From contig CAAGNL010000463.1 in NCBI GenBank assembly GCA_900771305.1, forward strand, positions 1 through 5,607: a stretch of DNA of 5,607 bases, in the 5' to 3' direction. This DNA comes from Kiritimatiellia bacterium (GTDB taxonomy: Bacteria; Verrucomicrobiota; Kiritimatiellia; RFP12; UBA1067). Every line of letters begins with the position of its first letter. The first letter of the stretch is position 1. The position numbers and the translations under genes were made by a program. Under the pieces are notes generated by a model that made no database searches, was not told where the DNA came from, and worked only from the letters and a program-made list of their open reading frames with translations. Of the stretch, positions 1-5,508 are shown piece by piece.

Positions 1-37
1 CGGCGCGGGTACTTCGCGCGCCAGGCCGAGTTCAAAT

Positions 38-59
38 GGGGACAGGCCCCGTCACCTCC
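38..59 (+). repeat. Interspersed palindromic repeat, form A, copy 1
   Basis: The core is GGGGACAGGCCCC (arms GGGG and CCCC around ACAGG), followed by GTCACCTCC. All 22 bases recur identically at 3310-3331. With the preceding CAAAT (CAAAA in the other copy) the match is 26 of 27 bases. GGGGACAG-R-CCCC palindromes of this kind are interspersed in several bacterial genomes and resemble the repeats mobilised by REP-associated tyrosine transposases. No transposase is present in this window, so that link is inferred. Confidence 0.75.
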
Positions 60-73
60 CAAATGGAAGTCCC

Positions 74-93
74 AATGGGGATAACCCCATTAC
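74..93 (+). repeat. Interspersed palindromic repeat, form B, copy 1
   Basis: AATGGGG (74-80) and CCCCATT (85-91) form a perfect 7-bp stem around the loop ATAA, followed by AC. It belongs to the same family as the copies at 3265-3283 (GGGGACAGACCCC then ATTAC), but the spacer is one base shorter and altered. It lies 39 bases after form A copy 1, start to start, in the same orientation. Confidence 0.65.
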
Positions 94-155
94 GATGAGC
101 GCGACGACATGGCTCCACGGCGTGAACACCCGCGAGAGGTCCCTTGTTGCGGACG

Positions 156-180
156 CCGCCGCATGAAAAACATTCGGCGG
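156..180. other. Hairpin just upstream of the promoter
   Basis: CCGCCG (156-161) pairs perfectly with CGGCGG (175-180). Inside this, ATG (163-165) pairs with CAT (171-173) across one C/T mismatch, leaving an AAAAA loop. The result is a 9-bp stem ending 8 bases before the -35 box. No T-run follows on either strand, so it is not a canonical intrinsic terminator. It could isolate the promoter from upstream transcription or bind a regulator. Confidence 0.4.
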
Positions 181-187
181 GATGAGG

Positions 188-217
188 TTGACTCTCTTCT
201 TGAGGATAGGGTATACT
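188..217 (+). promoter_or_regulatory. Sigma70-type promoter for the beta-helix protein gene
   Basis: The -35 box TTGACT (188-193) and -10 box TATACT (212-217) each match the consensus at five of six positions and are separated by 18 bases. The predicted start of transcription is near 224, giving a leader of about 135 bases before the ATG at 360. Nothing else in the upstream region matches as well. Confidence 0.7.
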
Positions 218-223
218 GTCCTC
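202..223. promoter_or_regulatory. Operator-like dyad overlapping the -10 box
   Basis: GAGGATAG (202-209) and CTGTCCTC (216-223) are inverted arms with one mismatch around a 6-base centre. The dyad covers the whole -10 element, so a bound dimeric protein would block RNA polymerase. No regulator gene is nearby to support it, and a chance dyad is possible. Confidence 0.35.
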
Positions 224-344
224 GTTGGTTCTGGTGGTGTTTGTTCTTGCCTAAGCCTGCAGGTTATAGGATCACGCGCCAGTTGCAATGCTAAACATTC
301 ATCCCCTTGCGAACGCAATGAGCGAATGGGATGCCAATGACTTG

Positions 345-351
345 AAAGGAG
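345..351 (+). promoter_or_regulatory. Ribosome binding site fixing the start at 360
   Basis: AAAGGAG at 345-351 lies 8 bases before the ATG at 360. This decides between that start and the in-frame ATG at 288, which has no Shine-Dalgarno sequence and would put 24 polar residues in front of the signal peptide. Confidence 0.8.
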
Positions 352-359
352 TGACGTTC

Positions 360-3230
360 ATGGTGCGTGCTGGCTTTGGAAACGTTCGGGGGAAGGCGGC
401 GCCCCTTTTGGGGACGCTGCTCTTCGCGGCGCTTGCCGTTCTGCGGCAGGGCCGGGCGGACAGCTTCTGGTGGAACGCCGCTTCCGGCGATTTCCACGAG
501 GGGGCGAACTGGACGCCGGGCGACACGCCGCCGGGGTGCGGGAGCCATGCCGGGGTCTATGACGTCGCCAGCGTCACCAATGGCGGAGAGGTGGCGATCT
601 CCGACGCGAGCGGCACGATCACCCTTGCTGGGATCTCGCTGTTCCAGGAGGGGAGCAACCGTGTCGTGCAAACCGGCGGGACGGTCCTCATGAAGGGGGA
701 TGCGTTCATGGGCGGTACGGGCACCGGCGCGGACGGATTCGGGGCCTGGTTCCTCTCCGGGGGCACGGTGAAGATCGTCCAGGAAACCAAGTCGTTCTGC
801 CTGGGGAACCGGGGGACGGGCTATCTGGAGGTCTCCGGGTGCGGCGTGCTGGACATCTCGCAGGCCTATACGCACATCGGGGGATGGGCGGGCATGGAGG
901 GCACGGCGACCCTTAACCTCAAGACGGGCGGCACGATCAGGATCGCCCAGCATGAGACGGCGCTGGGCTGCATCAAGGTCAACCATGCGACGAAGGCCCA
1001 TGTCCTCTGCGATGGCGGCGTCATCCAGCTGACGGGCGCGGCGCCGAGCATCTTCTTCGGCTCTTCCGCGCCCGTCGAAATGCGGGCGGGAGGCCTCATC
1101 GTCGACACGGGCGCCCATGTGGGCGAGATCGCCTACAGCCTGATCGGCGACGAGACCTCGGGCGGGCTGACGAAGCGCGGCACGGGCATGCTGACGCTGA
1201 GCGGGGCCAACGACTACGCGGGGAACACGGTCGTGGAGGCGGGCGACCTGCTCGTCACGTCGTCCGGCGCGCTTCCCGGCTACGGGACGAAGGGGCGCGT
1301 GGTCGTCAAGTCGGGCGCGCGCCTCGTGCCGCTGAAAGGCGAGGCCTGGACGGACGAGCAGATCGCGGCGCTGCGGGCGAACGCGGTCGTCGAGGAGGGC
1401 GGGGAGATCGTCGACGCGCCGGACAGGGTGGTGTTCGACGTCGACGCCGACACGGTTGACGGCAGGCAGTACTTCGCCTCGTCGGCGGTGAAGACGGGGA
1501 CGGGCACCTTGACGCTCACGGCCACCAACGTGTTCGGGACGAGCTTCACCGTGAGCAACGGCGTGCTGAACGCCGACTTCGGCGTGGGCATCCCGAAGGG
1601 GATGTTCGTGCGCCTGGCCAACGGCCTCCTGTCGGCCCCCTGCGGAGAGATCGCCGCGCCGCTCGGGACGACGCCGGGGAAGGCGAACATCGCCTTGATC
1701 GACCGCAGCGGATTCACCACGCGCGGCGACGGCGACCTGACGCTGAACTTCGGCGGGCGCGCGGAGGAGGTCGCGTTGGGCGTCGGGGGGGCCAATCCCG
1801 CGCCGCTCGTCCTGAACGATGCGAACGCCACGGCGAACGTCCGGGTGGAGAACAAGATCCGGCACGGCGCGTCGCTCCGCATCGAAGTCGGGGCGCGGGA
1901 GGCGCGGCTGGAGGGCGGCGTGGCCGTAGGCGGCGCGCTGACAAAGGAAGGCCCGGGGCAGCTGACCGTCATGAACGCCACGTCCGCCTGGATCACGGTC
2001 AAGGGGGGAACGCTCAGGTTCCCGGCGGGGTCGTGCATCCACGTCGCGGCGGAGAACTTTTCGTGCGTCGGCAGCCAGGATGCCAGCCGTCCGGGCGTCC
2101 TCGTGGTCGAGGGCGGCTCCGTGACGTGCGGGGGCGCCCGCCTTTTGGCCGGCAACATGCTGGACGACTGTGCCCATGGACGCATCCTCGTGCGCGGCGG
2201 CACGGTGACGATGACCAAGGCGGGCGCCGCCTTCACGGCCGGCAATTCCGGCGACGGCTACATCGAGGTCGGCGGCGGCGCCGCGCCCGCGTGCGTCGAC
2301 AACTCGAACGGGTATGTGTGCATCCTGCCGCACTGGAACGGGGAGGTCGGGGCGGGGACGCACGGCGAGTTCCGCATTCTCGCCAACGGAACGGTCGTCT
2401 CGAAGTACGGTATGTACGCGAAGGTCGCTTCGCGCCCGTATGCGACGTTCATCATGGACGGCGGCACGTTCAGGGCGTCGGGGTCCTGCACGGACGTCAG
2501 CCTGACCTCGGACGGCGTGGGCTTCCTCCGCAACATCAAGAACGTGTGGATGGGCGTGAACGGCGGCGTGATCGACACGCAGGGCCACACGCTCTACGCC
2601 GCGCAGCCGATCGAAGCCTGGACCAACCAGGTGGCGGTCGCATACGAGGCGGCGCAGTACAACACGATGCCCGCGCTCACGAAGAAGGGCTCGGGCACGC
2701 TGCGCCTCACGGGCGCCAACACCTACCTGTGCGCGACGGCGGTCGACGAGGGGACGCTTGTCCTCGCGGCGGGGGCGTCCTTGCCCCGGACGCCGCTTCG
2801 GATGGGGGCGGCGGGCACGCTCGACCTCGGGGGGACGGCGCAGGCGGTGACGCACCTGCTCGGATCGGGCCGCGTCCAGAACGGGGCCTTGACGGCCGCA
2901 GGCGACATCTGCCCGGGCGGCGTGGGCGGCCTGGGCACGCTGACAGTCGCGCAACTCGCCGCCGAGGGCCGGCTTGTGATCGATGCGGCGGCGGCGGGCA
3001 TCGACAAGCTGGCGACGTCTTCATCGCTCGACATCTCGCGGCTCGACCTCGTGGTGACGGGCGTCGACGAGCTGGATCGCGCGGCGGCACGCCATGTGTT
3101 CCTGGAGGCGCCGGCGGTCGTGGGCGGGCGCTTCAGGTCGGTCTCGCTGGACGGAACGCGCTTCTCGGTCGCCCTGTGCGCGACGTCGGCGTCTCTGGTC
3201 AAGCGCGGTCTGATGGTCGTCTTCCGCTGA
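360..3230 (+). CDS. Secreted beta-helix protein with autotransporter-associated beta-strand repeats
   Basis: This encodes a 956-residue exported protein, probably at the cell surface or in an extracellular matrix; its ligand is unknown. The signal peptide spans about residues 1-33: Arg/Lys-rich start, hydrophobic LLGTLLFAALAVL, likely cut after GRA before DSFWW. Next comes the W-x-NW motif region (FWWNAASGDFHEGANW) common at the start of such proteins. Repeats of the autotransporter-associated beta-strand type (PATR, compare PF12951; pattern LTKxGxGxLxLxGANxY...GxL) lie near residues 268-300, 377-409 (degenerate), 525-556 and 772-805. Glycine-rich GxGxLxVxGG repeats like those of T5SS/PEP-CTERM-associated proteins occupy about 118-195 and 570-708. 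The C-terminus has no 250-300-residue autotransporter barrel, no LPXTG and no PEP-CTERM tail; it ends LMVVFR. The start is set by AAAGGAG 8 bases upstream and by the signal peptide. The gene stands alone behind its own promoter. The family assignment is firm; location and role are inferred. Confidence 0.85.
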   Translation: MVRAGFGNVRGKAAPLLGTLLFAALAVLRQGRADSFWWNAASGDFHEGANWTPGDTPPGCGSHAGVYDVASVTNGGEVAISDASGTITLAGISLFQEGSNRVVQTGGTVLMKGDAFMGGTGTGADGFGAWFLSGGTVKIVQETKSFCLGNRGTGYLEVSGCGVLDISQAYTHIGGWAGMEGTATLNLKTGGTIRIAQHETALGCIKVNHATKAHVLCDGGVIQLTGAAPSIFFGSSAPVEMRAGGLIVDTGAHVGEIAYSLIGDETSGGLTKRGTGMLTLSGANDYAGNTVVEAGDLLVTSSGALPGYGTKGRVVVKSGARLVPLKGEAWTDEQIAALRANAVVEEGGEIVDAPDRVVFDVDADTVDGRQYFASSAVKTGTGTLTLTATNVFGTSFTVSNGVLNADFGVGIPKGMFVRLANGLLSAPCGEIAAPLGTTPGKANIALIDRSGFTTRGDGDLTLNFGGRAEEVALGVGGANPAPLVLNDANATANVRVENKIRHGASLRIEVGAREARLEGGVAVGGALTKEGPGQLTVMNATSAWITVKGGTLRFPAGSCIHVAAENFSCVGSQDASRPGVLVVEGGSVTCGGARLLAGNMLDDCAHGRILVRGGTVTMTKAGAAFTAGNSGDGYIEVGGGAAPACVDNSNGYVCILPHWNGEVGAGTHGEFRILANGTVVSKYGMYAKVASRPYATFIMDGGTFRASGSCTDVSLTSDGVGFLRNIKNVWMGVNGGVIDTQGHTLYAAQPIEAWTNQVAVAYEAAQYNTMPALTKKGSGTLRLTGANTYLCATAVDEGTLVLAAGASLPRTPLRMGAAGTLDLGGTAQAVTHLLGSGRVQNGALTAAGDICPGGVGGLGTLTVAQLAAEGRLVIDAAAAGIDKLATSSSLDISRLDLVVTGVDELDRAAARHVFLEAPAVVGGRFRSVSLDGTRFSVALCATSASLVKRGLMVVFR

Positions 3231-3264
3231 CGGGTCGGCCGCCGGTCACACGGGAGAATGCAAA

Positions 3265-3283
3265 GGGGGACAGACCCCATTAC
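3265..3283 (+). repeat. Interspersed palindromic repeat, form B, copy 2
   Basis: GGGGG (3265-3269), ACAGA and CCCC (3275-3278) are followed by ATTAC. It differs from form A by transitions only: GACAGG to GACAGA, and GTCAC to ATTAC. It lies 35 bases past the stop codon of the beta-helix gene and points the same way as the copies at the left end of the window. Confidence 0.7.
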
Positions 3284-3309
3284 AGCGCACGGTGCAAAAG
3301 AATACAAAA

Positions 3310-3331
3310 GGGGACAGGCCCCGTCACCTCC
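3310..3331 (+). repeat. Interspersed palindromic repeat, form A, copy 2
   Basis: Its 22 bases are identical to 38-59: the GGGGACAGGCCCC core followed by GTCACCTCC. It starts 45 bases after form B copy 2. The order here is B then A, the reverse of the A then B order upstream of the gene, although all four units point the same way. Confidence 0.75.
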
Positions 3332-3404
3332 GTGTCCATGTGTTCTTTCCTTTCTGCGCCCGACCATCGGACGCAACAGAAAGAATACACATTTCCCAAG
3401 GTAA

Positions 3405-3518
3405 TCCGCGCAGATCGGCGCGGTCAAGAGCGCCATTGTCGCCCTCGGCGACATGCGGCCCGGACACCTTTCGCTCCAGCGGAGGGCGAACGGCAGGAAC
3501 CCCCGCTGCTACGCGAAG
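3405..3518 (+). pseudogene. Possible remnant of a small DUF6788-like transposon-associated gene
   Basis: After a TAA at 3402-3404, this frame reads AIVALGDMRPGHLSLQ and continues to CYAK before a TAA at 3519-3521. ALGDMRPGxLSxQ is reminiscent of the start of small DUF6788-type proteins (from memory: GDMRPGSL, then a Cys-rich CGKPxCxC segment and HGPYY). Here the expected Cys motif is poor, HGPYY is absent and there is no start codon with a ribosome site upstream. It may be a decayed fragment, in keeping with the surrounding repeats, or a chance resemblance. Confidence 0.22.
3406..3423. other. GC-rich hairpin in the intergenic region
   Basis: CCGCGC (3406-3411) and GCGCGG (3418-3423) form a perfect 6-bp stem around a 6-base loop. 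No T-run follows on either strand, so a role as terminator of the plus-strand gene is possible but weakly supported. Confidence 0.3.
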
Positions 3519-3607
3519 TAACGCAAGTGGCGCACGTGTCGCCGCAATCGTCAGGAAGTGAAGTGCGGTGAATTACTCAGATGCGCCCTCACATGGGAAA
3601 CGACCTT

Positions 3608-3621
3608 GGCCGTCACCTCCC
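3608..3621 (+). repeat. Decayed form A repeat
   Basis: GGCCGTCACCTCCC shares CCGTCACCTCCC exactly with 49-60, the end of form A copy 1. The GGGG arm is not preserved: ATGGG at 3594-3598 may be what is left of it. It sits between the hydrolase gene's stop codon and the rest of the intergenic region. It could be an eroded member of the family. Confidence 0.4.
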
Positions 3622-3627
3622 GCGAAA

Positions 3628-3648
3628 TGAGCGACTCGACTCCGCTCA
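3628..3648 (-). terminator. Stem-loop overlapping the hydrolase stop codon
   Basis: On the minus strand TGAGCG and CGCTCA form a perfect 6-bp stem with a 9-base loop, followed by TTT and then CGCG. The stem's first three bases are the TGA stop codon of the hydrolase gene. The T-tail is short, so it would be a weak intrinsic terminator or an mRNA 3'-end stabiliser. Confidence 0.4.
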
Positions 3649-5472
3649 CTTGGCGTAGAACTCATAGCTCTGCGGTTTGACCGTCCGGCCGCGATAGGCG
3701 AAGGCCTGCTCCGAATAGTTCGTCACCAGCTCCTCGCCGTTCTCATACCGCGTCGCAAACACCTCCGGCGCCAGTTCGACGTGCGCGTGGATGAACTCCT
3801 TCTGCAGGTGCTTGAGCGGCTGCCAGGCGCGATAGACCTGCGCGATGGCCGGTACGTCCTTGCGGTAGTCTGTGTAGTAGAACATCGGGCGCCCGCCAAA
3901 TTCGAAGAGCTTCATCAGCGTCTTCTGCGGCGTGTCAAGGAACTCGAAGACCTTGCGGTTCTGTCCGACGGCATCCGACTTCCCGCCCGCCTCGCGCGGC
4001 ACGCCCGCGTCGATCGTCGCGTAGAACGGCGTGGACATGATGATGCCGTTGTAGACGATCGACCAGGTCGGCAGATAGCCATCCACCAGCGAGGTCATCG
4101 GCACGCTCCAGCCGGGGAACGGCGCCTGATAGAGGACGTTGTCCAGGTCGGACGCAAAATGGTCGCACCCGCACTCCGAGCTGTAGCCGCCAAATGCAGC
4201 ACGCGCCTTGCCCGCAATCTTCCGCAGCCAGGCGCACTCCTGCGCGGCGTTGTTCGGGTGGCGCGGATCGTGGCAGCGTTCGGGATGGCGCGCGCTCATC
4301 ACGTCGACGTGGACGAGTCCGTTGAGCCCCAGGTCCTTCATGTCGGCGAGGTCCTTGTCGAAGTACTTGTTGCAGATCACCTCGTAGCAGCTGTGGTAGA
4401 CGGGGCCGCCCGGCAGCGTCGTGTAGCGGCGCACCTGTCCGTCCAGGCCCTTCGAGACATCCGCCTCGCACCAGCGGCGCGCGTACTTGTAGAAGTTGTG
4501 CTGGTTCAGGTGGATCGACATCCGATAGCCGAGCGACTTGCCATAGGCGATCGTCTCGCGCATGCCGGCCTCGCCGCCGAAACGCTCGTCGGCCGGGAAG
4601 AGGTCCGGGAACGGTCCGTCGTGCCCCTGCGGCTGGAAGCCGACGAGGCACATGTCGGCCTTGTCGATGCCGTTGTCGCGGCATTCCTTCATGATGTTGC
4701 GGAAATCGGCGAACGTGTAATCCACGACGACGGGCGGCATGTTCGTCTCCCAGTCCTGCCGCGTCGACGTCCGACGGTCGCAGCGGCCGAACTTGCAGCG
4801 CAGGAAGATCGACTCGGTCGAATAGGCGAGCGCCGGATTGCCGACGATGCGTTCCCGCAGCGGACGGCATCCGCCCCCGGCCAGCTGATGCGCACGATAC
4901 GTCCGCGCCATCCCGCTGTAGTTGGCATCGTCCCCCGCAAGCGGGTGGAAGTCGACCACGATGTCCTCGTACGGACGGAACTCGATGCGCGGCAGGTCAT
5001 AGCGCGCAAACACGGTGTAGACGCCCTTCTCGACGCGCACGTACTGCTTCTGCTCGAGCGGCATCCCCTTCACGATCGCCACGAAGCACTGCTCGGGCGT
5101 CTTCACCCCGAAGATCGGCATCCGCCACATCGACGTAAACGTCTCACGTGGTTTCTTCTTGCCGGGCTCCGGCACGGCTTCGTCCCGGTTGAAGCGCCCC
5201 CAGCGGCAGTCGCCAATCGTCCAGTAGCCGTCGCACTTCGGCACGACCGCCGCCGCCGAGATGACGTCGATCCACTTCATGTCGTCCGTCATATCGATCG
5301 TGCGGAACCGCGCACGGCACGCCCCGTTCGGGAGCGTCTCCGCCTTCGCCGCCCGCGATTCCACGCGGCCATCCGCATACGTGATGCGATAGGTCACGTC
5401 CTCCAATACGCCAGCTTGCGTCGAGATGGACCAACCACACGCCAACAGGATGAGCACCAACGCATTTTTCAT
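3646..5472 (-). CDS. Secreted DUF5696-like TIM-barrel protein, putative glycoside hydrolase
   Basis: This encodes 608 residues and probably an exported glycan-cleaving enzyme of unknown substrate. A signal peptide lies at residues 1-20 (MKNALVLILLACG, likely cut after STQA); LLAC at 9-12 could instead be a lipobox. Residues 25-195 look like a beta-sandwich, with NYSGMARTYRAHQ (184-196) resembling the segment before the barrel in DUF5696 proteins. About 215-555 should be the TIM barrel, with candidate acidic residues D390 (GLVHVDVMS) and E433 (GYSSECGCDHF) placed as in GH101-related enzymes, and a late-barrel segment SIVYNGIIMSTPF. Residues 560-608 form a terminal beta module (EELVTNYS...VKPQSYEF). 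The mature part has 16 cysteines, many for an exported enzyme. It lies 36 bases after a paralogue on the same strand, so it is likely the second gene of an operon. The start follows AAAGGA; TTG 5493 and ATG 5487 are alternatives. The fold assignment is from recognition, and the catalytic residues are inferred. Confidence 0.6.
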   Translation of the reverse strand: MKNALVLILLACGWSISTQAGVLEDVTYRITYADGRVESRAAKAETLPNGACRARFRTIDMTDDMKWIDVISAAAVVPKCDGYWTIGDCRWGRFNRDEAVPEPGKKKPRETFTSMWRMPIFGVKTPEQCFVAIVKGMPLEQKQYVRVEKGVYTVFARYDLPRIEFRPYEDIVVDFHPLAGDDANYSGMARTYRAHQLAGGGCRPLRERIVGNPALAYSTESIFLRCKFGRCDRRTSTRQDWETNMPPVVVDYTFADFRNIMKECRDNGIDKADMCLVGFQPQGHDGPFPDLFPADERFGGEAGMRETIAYGKSLGYRMSIHLNQHNFYKYARRWCEADVSKGLDGQVRRYTTLPGGPVYHSCYEVICNKYFDKDLADMKDLGLNGLVHVDVMSARHPERCHDPRHPNNAAQECAWLRKIAGKARAAFGGYSSECGCDHFASDLDNVLYQAPFPGWSVPMTSLVDGYLPTWSIVYNGIIMSTPFYATIDAGVPREAGGKSDAVGQNRKVFEFLDTPQKTLMKLFEFGGRPMFYYTDYRKDVPAIAQVYRAWQPLKHLQKEFIHAHVELAPEVFATRYENGEELVTNYSEQAFAYRGRTVKPQSYEFYAK

Positions 5473-5478
5473 CGTCAA

Positions 5479-5484
5479 TCCTTT
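5479..5484 (-). promoter_or_regulatory. Ribosome binding site of the hydrolase gene
   Basis: On the minus strand AAAGGA is followed by TTGACG and then the ATG at 5472-5470. A second candidate, GAGAGG (5499-5494), stands 6 bases before an in-frame ATG at 5487. I prefer 5472 because its context TGAAAGGATTGACG matches that of the plus-strand gene (343-356) at 13 of 14 positions and gives a compact signal peptide. Confidence 0.5.
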
Positions 5485-5508
5485 CATCTGCAACCTCTCA
5501 TGTTCAAG

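Larger units (their letters stand above)
1..359. other. Non-coding upstream region of the surface-protein gene
   Basis: I see no convincing gene here. All six frames give only short open stretches with no recognisable protein motif, and those crossing the repeats read as low-complexity peptides. The stretch contains two palindromic repeats (38-59, 74-93), a hairpin (156-180), a promoter (188-217) and a leader of about 135 bases before the start codon at 360. The first 80 or so bases could be the tail of an upstream gene: one frame stays open from base 1 to a TAA at 82-84. Nothing in it is recognisable. Confidence 0.6.
3231..3645. other. Repeat-rich intergenic region between convergent genes
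   Basis: No intact gene is visible in these 415 bases. They contain palindromic repeats at 3265-3283 and 3310-3331, a decayed copy at 3608-3621, a GC hairpin at 3406-3423, a possible gene remnant at 3405-3518 and the end of the minus-strand terminator-like hairpin. The 10-mer AAAGAATACA occurs twice, at 3297-3306 and 3380-3389. No good T-tailed terminator follows the plus-strand gene; the repeats may serve that function. Confidence 0.6.

Noticed and set aside
256..263. CCTGCAGG palindrome in the leader
   Set aside because: It is an 8-base loopless palindrome (a restriction-site type sequence) with no wider structure.
109..294. 61-codon plus-strand frame across the promoter
   Set aside because: It spans the promoter and predicted transcription start and has no ribosome site or homology signal.
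52..318. 88-codon minus-strand frame in the left region
   Set aside because: It crosses the promoter, the hairpin and repeat B, and has no motif or convincing ribosome site.
288..359. Upstream ATG at 288 as the start of the beta-helix gene
   Set aside because: There is no ribosome site before it, and it would bury the signal peptide behind 24 polar residues; ATG 360 has AAAGGAG at 8 bases.
291..2954. Long open frame of 887 codons on the minus strand
   Set aside because: Its Arg/Pro/Ala-rich composition without motifs is typical of the shadow opposite a high-GC gene; the plus strand has clear family repeats and a signal peptide.
3229..3250. Terminator right after the beta-helix stop codon
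   Set aside because: Only a broken 4+2 bp stem can be drawn (TGAC...GTCA) and no T-run follows.
2033..3571. 512-codon plus-strand frame overlapping the end of the beta-helix gene
   Set aside because: It is an Arg/Gly-rich off-frame translation that runs through the palindromic repeats and has no recognisable domain.
34..3621. CRISPR array
   Set aside because: The repeats are few, palindromic, unevenly placed on both sides of a gene and lack regular spacers.
5473..5493. TTG 5493 or ATG 5487 as the hydrolase start
   Set aside because: ATG 5487 is possible (GAGAGG upstream) but only adds MKGLT before a complete signal peptide; TTG 5493 has no properly spaced ribosome site. ATG 5472 is preferred but not proven.
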